Part shown: piece by piece, positions 9,564-18,282 of the stretch
Numbering within the stretch: the first letter of the stretch is position 1
Layout of the letters: each line of letters opens with the position of its first letter
NCBI RefSeq assembly: GCF_002979475.1
Contig: NZ_PCOY01000014.1
Coordinates: 1-64,000, forward strand
Reading direction: 5' to 3'
DNA length: 64,000 nt
Origin: Microbacterium sp. MYb62
Lineage (GTDB): Bacteria; Actinomycetota; Actinomycetes; Actinomycetales; Microbacteriaceae
Translations under genes and position numbers: made by a program
The notes under the pieces: model-generated
Told to the model about the DNA's origin: nothing
What the model saw: the letters and a program-made list of their open reading frames with translations, nothing else
The model's database searches: none

Positions 9564-10922
9564 ATGGCCACTGTCGCCTCATCTGGTCTGACCCCGAAGC
9601 AGCGCAAGACGATCGCCGGTGGTGCGATCGGAACGCTCATCGAGTACTACGACTACTACCTGTACGGTCTCGCCGCAGCGGCGGTGTTCCCTGCGGTCTT
9701 CTTCTCCTCGAACGATCCCGTCATCGCGCAGTTGTCGTCGTTCGCGACGTTCGCCGTCGGGTTCTTCCTCCGTCCGGTCGGAGGGATCATCTGGGGCATC
9801 GTCGGAGACCGCAAGGGCCGCAAGGTCGTGCTGATGAGCACGGTCATCGGCATGGGACTCGCGACCACCGGCATCGGGCTCATCCCCTCCGACCAGATGA
9901 TCGGGGTCGCCGCGCCGCTCCTGCTGCTGTTCTTTAGGCTCTGCCAGGGCTTCTTCGTCGGCGGTGAGATGGGCGGCGCGGCCACGATGGTCGTCGAAGC
10001 CGCCCCGACCGGCAAGCGCGGGCTCTACGGCGCGTTCCTCATCAGCGGCGCGGGCATCGCCAACGTGGTGTCGGGCGGCCTGATGGCGGGACTGGGGCTC
10101 ACTCCCGAGTCCTGGTTCCTGCAGTGGGGCTGGCGCATCCCGTTCGTGTTCTCGATCGTGCTCGCGATCGCCGCGATCGTGCTCCGTCGGCAGCTCGAGG
10201 AGTCCGACGCCTTCACTGAGACCCAGACGCTGCTCCTGGCCACCACGGGCAAGAAGCCCAACCCACTCGTCGAGGCGTTCCGGCACCCGAAGAATGCGAT
10301 CATGGGCATCCTGATCGGGCTGCCCCAGTCGATCGCCGGCTATGTCGTGCTCACCTACGGTCTCGCGTACATGCTGGCGGACAAGAACATCCCCGCGTGG
10401 ATCGGCTTCGCCGGCACCATGCTCGTGGGGCTGCTGCAGATCGTCGTCGCCCCGCTGTGGGGAGCGATCTCCGACCGCATCGGGCGTCGAACGGTCTACA
10501 TCATCGGCTGCCTCGGTTTCGCGGCCATGGTCTACCCGGCTTTCATGATGTTCGACACCGGCAACATGTGGCTGATCTGGCTCGGTCAGATCCTCGGATT
10601 CGTCGTGTTCGGCGTCGCGATGCAGGCGACGCTCTCGACGATGCTCGTGGAGATGTTCGACCCGGAGGCGCGCACCACCGGCGTCAACATCGGCTACCAG
10701 TTCTCCAACACCCTCGGTGGCGGCCTCGCTCCGCTCATCTGCACGGCGCTGGTGGCGGCCGCGGGAGGCGCCTTCTGGCCGGTCGTCATCTACGCGGCCG
10801 TCATCTCGGTGATCGGTGTGATCGCCACGCTGGTCGCGTCGATCCAACCCGATGTCGAAGGCGCCGGGCGTTTGCATGAGCTGCGCACGAATGCTCCGGT
10901 CGAGACGGGTGCCTCACGATGA
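9564..10922 (+). CDS. MFS transporter, metabolite:H+ symporter (MHS) type
   Basis: 452-residue, 12-helix permease. The N-terminus (GTLIEYYDYYLYG), the loop motif GIVGDRKGRKVVL and FRLCQGFFVGGEMGGA identify the MHS branch of the major facilitator superfamily, which imports organic and amino acids with protons. The start at 9564 has AAGGAG 7-8 nt upstream. First gene of the operon; the following gene overlaps it by ATGA. It probably imports a D-amino acid or an N-acyl-D-amino acid. Confidence 0.9.
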   Translation: MATVASSGLTPKQRKTIAGGAIGTLIEYYDYYLYGLAAAAVFPAVFFSSNDPVIAQLSSFATFAVGFFLRPVGGIIWGIVGDRKGRKVVLMSTVIGMGLATTGIGLIPSDQMIGVAAPLLLLFFRLCQGFFVGGEMGGAATMVVEAAPTGKRGLYGAFLISGAGIANVVSGGLMAGLGLTPESWFLQWGWRIPFVFSIVLAIAAIVLRRQLEESDAFTETQTLLLATTGKKPNPLVEAFRHPKNAIMGILIGLPQSIAGYVVLTYGLAYMLADKNIPAWIGFAGTMLVGLLQIVVAPLWGAISDRIGRRTVYIIGCLGFAAMVYPAFMMFDTGNMWLIWLGQILGFVVFGVAMQATLSTMLVEMFDPEARTTGVNIGYQFSNTLGGGLAPLICTALVAAAGGAFWPVVIYAAVISVIGVIATLVASIQPDVEGAGRLHELRTNAPVETGASR

Positions 10923-12178
10923 CGCAGATGGATGCCGAACTCCTCACCGCACGCGACAAGGGCCTGCCCATGCGCGCGGCGGGTCTGACCGCGGAGCAAT
11001 TCCTCGCCTCGGAACCACGGCTCGACGGGTTCTGGACTCCGCTGATCATGCTCGATGACGCGGCGATGACGGCGAACGTCGCCACGATGGCGCAGTGGTG
11101 CGCCGAGCGAGGTCTCGACCTCATGCCGCACGGCAAGACCACCATGGCGCCCGCGCTGTGGAAGCGGCAGACGGAGGCCGGAGCGCTCGGCATCACGTTC
11201 GCGACCATGGGGCAGGTGCGCACCGCCCGCGATCTGGGCGTCGACTCGGTGATGCTCGCGAACGCCGCCGTCGATCGGCCTGCGCTCGCCTGGCTGGCGC
11301 AGGAGCTGGCGGATCCGGATTTCCGGTTCGTGAGCTGGGCCGACTCGATCGCGACGGTCGAGGCGATGGAGGAGGCTCTGCTCTCCACCGGGACTCCGCG
11401 TCCGGTCGATGTCTGCGTCGAGCTCGGCGGCGCGGGCGGTCGCACCGGTGCGCGGTCGATCGAGAAGGCCGTGCGCGTGGCTGAGCGCATCGCCGCATCG
11501 TCGGTGCTGCGCCTCGCCGGGGTGGCCGGATACGAGGGGAGCCTCGCGCACGATCGCTCCGCCGCAGCTCTCGCCGCCGTCCGCGCGTACCTGGAGTCGC
11601 AACTCGAACTGCACACCGCGATCGCACCGCTCTACGACGGGGGCGAACTCTTCGTGACCGCCGGGGGCAGCGCGTACTTCGACGTCGTCGCCGATGTCTG
11701 GGGAACGGCCGTGCGGGATGGCCGCACGCGTTTCGTCCTCCGCTCCGGCGCCTACATCGTGCACGACGACGGGTTCTACCGCGGCATCTCGCCTTTCGAC
11801 GAGGGCGCCGCGCACCCGGAGGCCACCCCGCGTTTCGTGAACGCGATGCATGGGATCGCTCGCGTCGTGTCGGCGCCGGAGCCCGGACTGGCGCTCGTCG
11901 ACGCCGGGAAGAGGGATCTGCCCTACGACGAAGGCCTCCCGATCCCGCGCTCCTGGTCCACCGGAGTCGCGGGCCCCTGGCAGCCGCTGCTCGGCGAGGT
12001 CTCGGCGATGAACGATCAGCACTCCTATCTGCGGTCGGAGCAGCCTCTCGCGATCGGCACGGTGGTGCGTCTCGGACTGTCGCATCCGTGCACCGCCTTC
12101 GACAAGTGGCGCGTGCTGCCGGTCGTCGAATCCGCCGACTCCGACGTGGTCATCGCCCTCGTCCGCACCTACTTCTGA
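10919..12178 (+). CDS. D-serine dehydratase-like PLP enzyme (amino acid deaminase)
   Basis: 419-residue fold-type III PLP enzyme of the DSD1 / D-threonine aldolase group. The PLP lysine is in MPHGKTTMAPALW; a glycine-rich phosphate site follows (ELGGAGGRTG). Near the C-terminus SHPCTAFDKW supplies the His-x-Cys pair that binds zinc in eukaryotic-type D-serine dehydratases. Such enzymes remove ammonia from D-serine or related D-amino acids through an enamine/imine intermediate. RidA, which hydrolyses such imines, is encoded two genes downstream, and a D-aminoacylase lies between them. This supports D-amino-acid catabolism. Confidence 0.9.
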   Translation: MTQMDAELLTARDKGLPMRAAGLTAEQFLASEPRLDGFWTPLIMLDDAAMTANVATMAQWCAERGLDLMPHGKTTMAPALWKRQTEAGALGITFATMGQVRTARDLGVDSVMLANAAVDRPALAWLAQELADPDFRFVSWADSIATVEAMEEALLSTGTPRPVDVCVELGGAGGRTGARSIEKAVRVAERIAASSVLRLAGVAGYEGSLAHDRSAAALAAVRAYLESQLELHTAIAPLYDGGELFVTAGGSAYFDVVADVWGTAVRDGRTRFVLRSGAYIVHDDGFYRGISPFDEGAAHPEATPRFVNAMHGIARVVSAPEPGLALVDAGKRDLPYDEGLPIPRSWSTGVAGPWQPLLGEVSAMNDQHSYLRSEQPLAIGTVVRLGLSHPCTAFDKWRVLPVVESADSDVVIALVRTYF

Positions 12179-12185
12179 GGGTGCC

Positions 12186-13775
12186 GTGAAGAACCGGGTA
12201 GTGCTGCGCGGCGGTTCCGTCGTCGATGCGACGGGGCTCGTGCGCGCCGACGTCGCGATCAAGGACGGGCTCGTCGCGGAGGTGGGCCATGTCGACGCCC
12301 GTCCCGGCGACGAGGTGCTCGACGTCTCCGACCGCCTGGTGCTTCCCGGTTTCATCGACGCGCACTCCCACACCGACGGCCTGCTGGGCGACCCGGATGT
12401 CGCGCTGACACTGCTGAGGCAGGGCGTCACCACCGTCATCGCCGGCCAGGATGGTGTGTCGTACGCGCCGGGCAACGGCGAGTACGCCTCCGAGTACTTC
12501 GCCGCCATCAACGGGACGCACCCCACCTATCGGGGCGGAGGTGTGGACGCCTATCTGGCATCCGTCGACGGAATCTCGGCCGTGAACGCGGGCTATCTCG
12601 TGCCGGCGGGCACCGTGCGCTTCGAGGTGTGCGGCCGGAAGGGCGGCCCCGCATCCGACGAGGAGCGCCGGCGCATGCAGGAGCTCGTCGCGCAGGGGAT
12701 GGCCGACGGCGCCCTCGGCCTCTCGACCGGCCTGGACTACACGCCTGGCATCTTCCAGGACGCCGCCGAGATCGCCGCCCTCTGCGAGCCGGTCGCGGAA
12801 GCCGGAGGCGTGTACGTGACGCACATGCGCGGAGGGTACGAGGCGAACACCGCCGCCGGCACCGGGGAGATCGCTGAGATCGCCCGCCTGACCGCCCGAG
12901 GTGCGGGGGCGGCGCTGCCCGTCCACATCTCGCACTTCCACGCCGACGCCGACATCGTGCTGGATCAGCTCGATGCGCTGGATGCCGCCGGCGTGGATGC
13001 GACCTTCGACGCCTACCCCTACACCCGCGGCTGCACGCTGCTGGGCATGCCGCTGCTCCCAGCAGAGGTATCGGCGCTGCCCGAGGCGGAGGCGGTCGCG
13101 GTGATCGCGGATCCGTCACGCCGTGCCGAGCTGCGCGAGCTCTGCACCCTGCGGGCGGAACGCAGCGCCAGCCTCGGCCCGGAGTGGGCGGACATGATCA
13201 CGCTCGCTCACCTCGCCGCGCCCGAGTGGGCGTGGGCGCACGGGCTCACGCTGCGCGAGGCGGCCGCCCGCGCCGGCGTCGCCCCGGTCGACTTCGCACT
13301 CGACGCGCTCGCCGCCTCCCGCCTGGAGTGCAGCGCGGTGATGGCGGTGCGCAGCCCTCGCTCGGGCGCGGTGCTCGCCCGCATCTTCGGTCATCCCGGG
13401 CACATGGGCGGCTCCGACGGCATCTTCATCGGCGCCCATCCGCATCCACGTGCCGCCGGCTCGTTCTCGCTGTTCCTCCGCGAATACGTGCGCGAGCGGG
13501 CGACCTGGACCTGGTCGGATGCAGTGCGCCACCTGTCGACGCTGCCCGCCCGGCGCTTCGGCCTCGGACGCCGCGGCGCCGTCATGGCCGGGGCGGTCGC
13601 CGACCTCGTGATCGTCGACCCGGCGACGGTCGCCGATACCGCCACCTACGAGAACCCGCGCGGGCGCGGTGTGGGCATCGACGACGTGTTCGTCGGCGGC
13701 ATCCGCGTTCTCGCCGACGGCCGCCTGACCGGTGCCCTGCCGGGCCGCGGGCTCCGCCGCTCACCCCAGACCTGA
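12186..13775 (+). CDS. N-acyl-D-amino-acid deacylase (D-aminoacylase family)
   Basis: 529-residue amidohydrolase-superfamily enzyme. The metal site motif HSH is in LPGFIDAHSHTDG; further metal ligands are expected in VTHMRGG and LPVHISHFH; the late catalytic Asp is in GGSDGIFIGAHPHPRAAG. The protein starts with the beta-sandwich strand typical of the family (VVLRGGSVVDATG). It releases a free D-amino acid from an N-acyl form, feeding the preceding deaminase. GTG start at 12186, 7 nt after the previous stop. Confidence 0.9.
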   Translation: MKNRVVLRGGSVVDATGLVRADVAIKDGLVAEVGHVDARPGDEVLDVSDRLVLPGFIDAHSHTDGLLGDPDVALTLLRQGVTTVIAGQDGVSYAPGNGEYASEYFAAINGTHPTYRGGGVDAYLASVDGISAVNAGYLVPAGTVRFEVCGRKGGPASDEERRRMQELVAQGMADGALGLSTGLDYTPGIFQDAAEIAALCEPVAEAGGVYVTHMRGGYEANTAAGTGEIAEIARLTARGAGAALPVHISHFHADADIVLDQLDALDAAGVDATFDAYPYTRGCTLLGMPLLPAEVSALPEAEAVAVIADPSRRAELRELCTLRAERSASLGPEWADMITLAHLAAPEWAWAHGLTLREAAARAGVAPVDFALDALAASRLECSAVMAVRSPRSGAVLARIFGHPGHMGGSDGIFIGAHPHPRAAGSFSLFLREYVRERATWTWSDAVRHLSTLPARRFGLGRRGAVMAGAVADLVIVDPATVADTATYENPRGRGVGIDDVFVGGIRVLADGRLTGALPGRGLRRSPQT

Positions 13776-13798
13776 ATCGTCAACGAAAGGAAAGAAAG

Positions 13799-14182
13799 AT
13801 GCCGAAGACCGGATTCTACGCAGACGGGGCGCCAACCCCCGCCGGCCCCTACAGCCACGGCGTGGTCGCGAACGGATTCCTGTACACGGCGGGTTTCGGC
13901 CCGCAGGACGCGGCGAACGACCATGCCGTTCCCGAGAGTGTCGGCGATCAGACCCGGCAGGTGCTCCGGAACATCCAGAAGGTGCTCGCGGTGCATGGGC
14001 TGACCACCGACGACGTCGTGAAGTCGACCGTGCACCTGCAGGATCTCGCCGACTTCGCCGAGTTCAACGAGGCCTATGAGGAGTTCTTCACCGCGCCGTA
14101 CCCCGTGCGCACGACCGTGGGCTCTCAGCTGGCGAACATCCTGGTCGAGATCGACGTCGTCGCGGCGCTGCCGCAGGCCTGA
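13799..14182 (+). CDS. RidA-family enamine/imine deaminase
   Basis: 127 residues, full length for the family. Characteristic segments are PAGPYSHGVVANGFLYTAG, and the substrate-carboxylate Arg is in PYPVRTTVG. RidA hydrolyses reactive 2-aminoacrylate-type intermediates released by PLP dehydratases to 2-oxo acids. The ATG at 13799 has a strong purine-rich site (GAAAGGAAAGAAAG). Last gene of the D-amino-acid operon, followed by inverted repeats. Confidence 0.93.
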   Translation: MPKTGFYADGAPTPAGPYSHGVVANGFLYTAGFGPQDAANDHAVPESVGDQTRQVLRNIQKVLAVHGLTTDDVVKSTVHLQDLADFAEFNEAYEEFFTAPYPVRTTVGSQLANILVEIDVVAALPQA

Positions 14183-14196
14183 GCTCGCCCATCCTT

Positions 14197-14251
14197 CGAA
14201 TCGCGCAGATGGTTCCGAAAGCCGCACGAAGAGGACCATTTGCGCGATTCG
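14197..14251. repeat. Intergenic inverted repeat, CGAATCGCGCAGATGGT arms
   Basis: A 17-bp left arm at 14197-14213 pairs with 14235-14251 (16 of 17 matched) around a 21-nt spacer. The outer core (TTCGAATCGC on the left) recurs in the inverted repeat at 52692. Possible extragenic palindrome family. Confidence 0.6.
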
Positions 14252-14292
14252 GGTGGAGCGGTTCGGCCGACCGCCCGCCGAGCGCGGCGAAA

Positions 14293-14326
14293 CGCCCCGG
14301 CCGGGTCGAATGACCCGGTCGGAGCG
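14293..14326. terminator. Bidirectional hairpin terminator
   Basis: Arms 14293-14307 and 14312-14326 form a 15-bp stem (13 Watson-Crick pairs, one G-U, one mismatch) with a GAAT loop. It lies between the converging RidA and ABC-2 permease genes. Confidence 0.65.
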
Positions 14327-14347
14327 TCCCGTCTCGCTGGGCGAAGA

Positions 14348-15115
14348 TCAGCTGACCTTCTTCCGGTAGGAGATGATCGCGAACACGTAGGCGACCACGA
14401 GGATGCCGACGCACCAGGCGAGAGCGACCCAGATGTCGTTGTCGACGGGCTTCTCGGCGAACAGCGCCTGGATGGTGTTGACGATCGAGGTGACCGGCTG
14501 GTTGTCGGCGAACCACTGCACCGGAGCCGGCATGGTGTCGGTCGGCACGAACGCCGAGCTGATGAACGGCAGGAAGATCAGCGGGTACGAGAACGCGCTC
14601 GCGCCGTCGACCGTCTTGGCGTTCAGGCCCGCGATGATCGCCAGCCAGGTGAGTGCCAGGGTGAACAGCATCAGGATGCCGATGACTCCGAGCCAGGCCC
14701 AGAAGCTCGCCCCGGTGCGGAAGCCCATCAGGAAGCCGACGCCGAAGATGATCGCCAGGGTGATGGCGTTCGCCGTCAGTGACGTGAGCACGTGGGCCCA
14801 CAGCACGCTCGATCGGGCGATCGGCATGGAGTGGAACCGCTCGAAGATGCCGCTCTGCATGTCGGTGAACAGCCGGAACGCCGTGTAGGCGATGCCGGAT
14901 GCGATCGCGATGAGCAGGATGCCGGGGAGCAGGTAGTTCACGTAGTTGTCGGTGCCGGTGCTCTGCTGGAGTGCACCACCGAAGACGTACACGAACAGGA
15001 GCATCAGCGCGATCGGGGTGACCGCCGTGGTGATGATCGTGTCGGGGCTGCGGAAGATGTGCCGCATGGAGCGGCCGGTGAGTGTCGCCGTGTCGGCGGC
15101 GAAGTGCGTGGTCAT
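14348..15115 (-). CDS. ABC-2 type exporter permease (DrrB-like)
   Basis: 255 residues with six predicted membrane helices and the ABC-2 pattern: TVTPIALMLLFVYVFGG early, then a helix ending in FRLFTDMQSGIFERFHSMPIARSS. It resembles daunorubicin-resistance-type DrrB permeases that export lipophilic compounds. The start at 15115 overlaps the ATPase stop as ATGA. Last gene of the PadR-controlled operon. Confidence 0.92.
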   Translation of the reverse strand: MTTHFAADTATLTGRSMRHIFRSPDTIITTAVTPIALMLLFVYVFGGALQQSTGTDNYVNYLLPGILLIAIASGIAYTAFRLFTDMQSGIFERFHSMPIARSSVLWAHVLTSLTANAITLAIIFGVGFLMGFRTGASFWAWLGVIGILMLFTLALTWLAIIAGLNAKTVDGASAFSYPLIFLPFISSAFVPTDTMPAPVQWFADNQPVTSIVNTIQALFAEKPVDNDIWVALAWCVGILVVAYVFAIISYRKKVS

Positions 15116-15891
15116 GCTGCGTCCTCCTTCTTTTCCGAGGCCCGGGGGCCGATGAGGGTGAGGAAGATCTCCTCGAGGGTGGGCTGCTTCTCGACGTACT
15201 CGACCTTCGCGGCCGGAAGCAGCTTCTTCAGGTCGGCGAGCGTGCCGTTGGCGATGATGCGGCCCTCGTGCAGGATCGCGATGCGGTCGGCCAGCTGCTC
15301 CGCCTCGTCGAGGTATTGAGTGGTCAGGAGCACGGTGGTGCCGGTGTTCGCGAGTTCCTTGACCACGTCCCACACCTCGATGCGGGCTTCGGGGTCAAGG
15401 CCAGTGGTCGGCTCGTCCAGGTAGATGACCTCGGGGTGTCCGACCAGGCTCATCGCGATGTCGAGCCGGCGACGCATGCCGCCGGAGTACGTGCCGACCT
15501 TGCGGCCACCGGCATCCGTCAGGCGGAAGGTCGCCAGCAGGTCGTCGGCGATCTTTCCGGCGTCTGGCAGGTGCCGCAGCTTCGCGACCAGCACGAGGTT
15601 CTCGCGTCCGGTGAGGATCTCGTCGACCGCGGCGAACTGCCCGGTGAGGCTGATCAGCTCGCGCACGCCGACCGGGTTCGCGGCGACATCCACACCCTGC
15701 ACGGTCGCCGTGCCGGCGTCTGCCCTCAGCAGGGTGGAGAGGATGCGCACCATGGTGGTCTTGCCGGCGCCGTTCGAGCCGAGGAGGGCGAAGATGCTGC
15801 CCTTCTCGACCTCGAAGTCGACGCCGCGCAGCACGTGCAGATCTTTGTAGGACTTCTCGATGCCGCGCACCGAGATGGCGGGGTTCGTCAT
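15112..15891 (-). CDS. ABC exporter ATPase (DrrA-like)
   Basis: 259 residues. Walker A GSNGAGKTT, ABC signature YSGGMRRRLDIAMSL, Walker B VIYLDEPTTGLDP, and switch His replaced by Gln (LLTTQYLDEAEQL), which is usual in the DrrA subgroup. A C-terminal extension carries the DrrA-like VEYVEKQPTLEEIFLTL segment. Forms the transporter with the permease downstream; overlaps both neighbours by 4 nt. Confidence 0.94.
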   Translation of the reverse strand: MTNPAISVRGIEKSYKDLHVLRGVDFEVEKGSIFALLGSNGAGKTTMVRILSTLLRADAGTATVQGVDVAANPVGVRELISLTGQFAAVDEILTGRENLVLVAKLRHLPDAGKIADDLLATFRLTDAGGRKVGTYSGGMRRRLDIAMSLVGHPEVIYLDEPTTGLDPEARIEVWDVVKELANTGTTVLLTTQYLDEAEQLADRIAILHEGRIIANGTLADLKKLLPAAKVEYVEKQPTLEEIFLTLIGPRASEKKEDAA

Positions 15892-16259
15892 GACTCGTTC
15901 TCCTTCTTCTTCGCGTCGTCGAACGCCTTGATGAGGCGCGCGCGCTCCTTGTCGATCCACTGCCGTCCGCCGTACGCCGCTGCGTAGTTCTCGGCGAACT
16001 CGACGGGGTCGTCGCCGACGATCGCGCTGACCGGCGTGCCGTCGATGGCGGCGCGCTCCCACAGATCAGCGATGTCGAGGAACATCTGCACGATGGTGTC
16101 GCCGTCGGTGACGCCGCCGTAGTACATGTTGTAGCGCTGCTGCGCCTTCGCGACCTCGCGGTACGGCTCGGGCAGGGCGTTGATGCGGGCCTGGGCCTGC
16201 TTGTACTGCTTCTTCTCCTCGAGCGATCCGGTGATTGCTTCGATCCACTTTGCGGCCAT
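15888..16259 (-). CDS. DUF1048 family protein
   Basis: 123-residue soluble, highly charged helical protein matching the DUF1048 family (KQYKQAQARINALPEPYR and later VEFAENYAAAYGGRQWIDKE). DUF1048 proteins are regularly encoded between PadR regulators and DrrAB-type exporters; their function is unknown. Separated from padR by 2 nt and overlapping the ATPase gene by ATGA. Confidence 0.9.
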   Translation of the reverse strand: MAAKWIEAITGSLEEKKQYKQAQARINALPEPYREVAKAQQRYNMYYGGVTDGDTIVQMFLDIADLWERAAIDGTPVSAIVGDDPVEFAENYAAAYGGRQWIDKERARLIKAFDDAKKKENES

Positions 16260-16261
16260 GG

Positions 16262-16624
16262 TCAGTTCTCCTTGTTGTCCGTGTTGCGTGTGCTGTCGGT
16301 GTTGGTCTTGTTCAGCTGTGCGATGTGCTGCGCGAGGAAGTCCCAGGTCTTCCAGAACTCCTCGAGCTCCTGCCGGCCCTGCGCGTTGAGGGTGTACACC
16401 TTGCGGGGCGGCCCCTTCTCGCTCGGGACCTTCTCGACGTCGACGAGGTTCTTCTGCTCGATGCGCACGAGGAGTGCGTAGATCGTGCCCTCGGCGATGT
16501 CGGTGAACCCGTGGTCGCGGATGCGTGTGGTGATCTCGTACCCGTATGCCGGCTGCTCGGCGAGGAGGGCCAGAACGATGCCCTCCAGAGTGCCCTTGAG
16601 CATCTCGGTCATCTGCTTGCCCAT
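16262..16624 (-). CDS. PadR-family transcriptional regulator
   Basis: 120-residue winged-helix repressor. The N-terminus (MLKGTLEGIVLALLAEQPAYGYEI), the recognition region (IAEGTIYALLVRIEQKNLV) and the wing (EKGPPRKVYTLNAQGR) are typical of PadR. Ribosome site AGGAGG lies just upstream of ATG 16624. It is the first gene of the exporter operon and sits beneath an elaborate dyad/direct-repeat region, so autoregulation with induction by a drug-like ligand is likely. Confidence 0.93.
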   Translation of the reverse strand: MGKQMTEMLKGTLEGIVLALLAEQPAYGYEITTRIRDHGFTDIAEGTIYALLVRIEQKNLVDVEKVPSEKGPPRKVYTLNAQGRQELEEFWKTWDFLAQHIAQLNKTNTDSTRNTDNKEN

Positions 16625-16647
16625 CAGGTCCTCCTTTCGTTTCGGTT

Positions 16648-16708
16648 GGTACTCAGTGTTGCTGGGTACCGGTACAAAGTAACACTGAGTACCGGTACTT
16701 AGCAACAC
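16648..16708 (-). promoter_or_regulatory. PadR operator/promoter with repeated GTACCGGTAC
   Basis: GTACCGGTAC occurs at 16666-16675 and 16689-16698, 23 bp apart, each followed by an AAC AC-type tract (AAAGTAACACTGA and TTAGCAACACCGA), giving a 23-bp tandem repeat. A 13-bp dyad also pairs 16648-16660 with 16681-16693. Read on the minus strand, TTGCTA and TACTTT (18-nt spacer) could be -35 and -10 boxes buried in these sites, as expected for an autoregulated promoter. Confidence 0.6.
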
Positions 16709-16735
16709 CGAATACCAAACTTTTTCCAGAAGGGT

Positions 16736-16814
16736 GCGAGACCCCTTGCGCGCACCTGAACCCACCGCCGCATGCGCCCGCCCGATGGGCCTCGGCGCGA
16801 CCGAGGGGTCTCGC
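16736..16814. repeat. 11-bp inverted repeat upstream of padR
   Basis: GCGAGACCCCT at 16736-16746 is the exact complement of AGGGGTCTCGC at 16804-16814, 57 nt apart. It lies in the gap downstream of the LysM gene and upstream of padR (16625-16879), which holds no gene. It may be a remnant of a terminator or a regulatory loop. Confidence 0.45.
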
Positions 16815-16879
16815 GGAAGAAGGGACTTCCCGGCGCGCGGGAATGACCGCCGACGGAGCGGCAGTGCGGGAGCGCGCTG

Positions 16880-17593
16880 TTACGGGAACATCCGGCGGAG
16901 CAGCGACAGGTCTTCGTTGCTCAAGGCCTGGGTGATGACGGCGGCCGTCTCCGGAGGCATGTCCTTCTCCAGACGCTGCCACAGCCACCGCGCGGCACCC
17001 AGGTCTGCGGTGGTGACGGCGGTCGAGAACGCCGCCACGCCGTCGTAGTAGGGGATGGTGGAGGAGCCGGGCTCAGCGTTGTACGGCGAGTACGGGTCGA
17101 CGAACGGGATCGTCGGGTCCGGACGAAGGTAGAGGATGTCACCCGGGCTGATCGTCTCGGCACCGCGGACGTGGTTGAAGCTGCCGACGGTGACGTAGTC
17201 GACGCAGAAGCGCTCGCCGATGGCGATGAGGCTGTCACCGGGTGCGACTTCGTAGGAGAAGATCTCCCCCTCCGCATCGCGGGTCACGACACCGTTCGCC
17301 AACGCCGAGGCTCCCATCTCGACGAGATCGCCCCGGAGTGCCGCATGCATCACGGAGCCGTCATCGCTCCCGATCTCGATCCGCGCACTGCTGGTGCAGT
17401 CGCCAGGGCCGGAAGCGGGAACGATCGTGCGCTCCGCTGCATCGTCGTGCCCGGCAGCCGGAGGAGTCGCCTGCTCCGTGGGGGCGGACACCCGCGGCAG
17501 CGCGTCGATCATCGCCGGGGCAGCGAGTGCGACCACGCCGGCGACGACGACGGCGGCGACGGCGGCAGTGGTGATCTTTGCGGAGCGTTTCAT
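16880..17593 (-). CDS. Exported LysM-domain protein
   Basis: 237 residues with an N-terminal signal or anchor helix (residues about 8-30). A LysM-like motif lies near residues 115-157 (YEVAPGDSLIAIGERFCVDY and then SPGDILYLRP). The rest is not recognisable. LysM modules bind peptidoglycan, so it probably sits in the cell wall. It has no operon partner; the NarL-type regulator gene lies 50 nt upstream on the map in the same orientation. Single gene with its own start at ATG 17593. Confidence 0.8.
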   Translation of the reverse strand: MKRSAKITTAAVAAVVVAGVVALAAPAMIDALPRVSAPTEQATPPAAGHDDAAERTIVPASGPGDCTSSARIEIGSDDGSVMHAALRGDLVEMGASALANGVVTRDAEGEIFSYEVAPGDSLIAIGERFCVDYVTVGSFNHVRGAETISPGDILYLRPDPTIPFVDPYSPYNAEPGSSTIPYYDGVAAFSTAVTTADLGAARWLWQRLEKDMPPETAAVITQALSNEDLSLLRRMFP

Positions 17594-17643
17594 CCAGGTC
17601 AGCTTGGCAGCATCCGGCGCCGCAGCACCAGTGCGGATGCCGG

Positions 17644-18282
17644 TCAGCTGCGCAGGTACGCGAGCACGGCGAGCACGCGCCGGTGCCCGCTGTCGCTGGA
17701 GGCGAGGCCGAGCTTGGCGAAGATGTTGCCGATGTGCTTGCTCACCGCGGTCTCGGTCACGAAGAGCCGCCCGGCGATGGTGCCGTTGTCGAGGCCTTCG
17801 GCCATCAGCCCGAGTACCTCGCGCTCGCGGGGCGTGAGGGTCTGCACCGGGTCGTCGGCACGACGGCGGCTCATCAGCTGCGAGATGACCTCGGGGTCCA
17901 TCACCGTGCCGCCGGCGGCCACGCGGTGCAGGGCGTCGACGAACGAAGCGACCTTGCCGACGCGCTCCTTGAGCAGGTAGCCGAGTCCGTCGGCTCCGGC
18001 CGCCAGCAGCTCACCGGCATAGCGGTCCTCCACGTACGCCGACAGCACGAGCACGGGGAACCCGGGGCGGCGGGCACGCGCCTCGGCTGCGGCCTTGAGC
18101 CCTTCGCTCGTGAAGGTGGGCGGCATCCGCACATCGACGACCGCGGCATCGGCCTCGTCGAGCCGCGCGAGGAAACCCTCGGCGTTGTCGACGGCCGCCA
18201 CCACGTCGAATCCCTCACTGCGCAGCAGCAGGGCCAGCCCTTCCCGAAGCAGGGTGTCGTCTTCGGCGATCACGATCCGCAT
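17644..18282 (-). CDS. NarL/LuxR-type response regulator
   Basis: 212 residues. Receiver domain with acidic pocket (IVIAEDDTLLREG), phospho-Asp near residue 53 (AAVVDVRMPP), Ser/Lys in VLVLSAYVEDR and YLLKERV; C-terminal LuxR helix-turn-helix (LTPREREVLGLMAEGLDNGTIA ... VSKHIGNIFAKL). The start overlaps the end of the kinase gene by 13 nt. Likely controls the divergent ABC transporter at 19611. Confidence 0.95.
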   Translation of the reverse strand: MRIVIAEDDTLLREGLALLLRSEGFDVVAAVDNAEGFLARLDEADAAVVDVRMPPTFTSEGLKAAAEARARRPGFPVLVLSAYVEDRYAGELLAAGADGLGYLLKERVGKVASFVDALHRVAAGGTVMDPEVISQLMSRRRADDPVQTLTPREREVLGLMAEGLDNGTIAGRLFVTETAVSKHIGNIFAKLGLASSDSGHRRVLAVLAYLRS

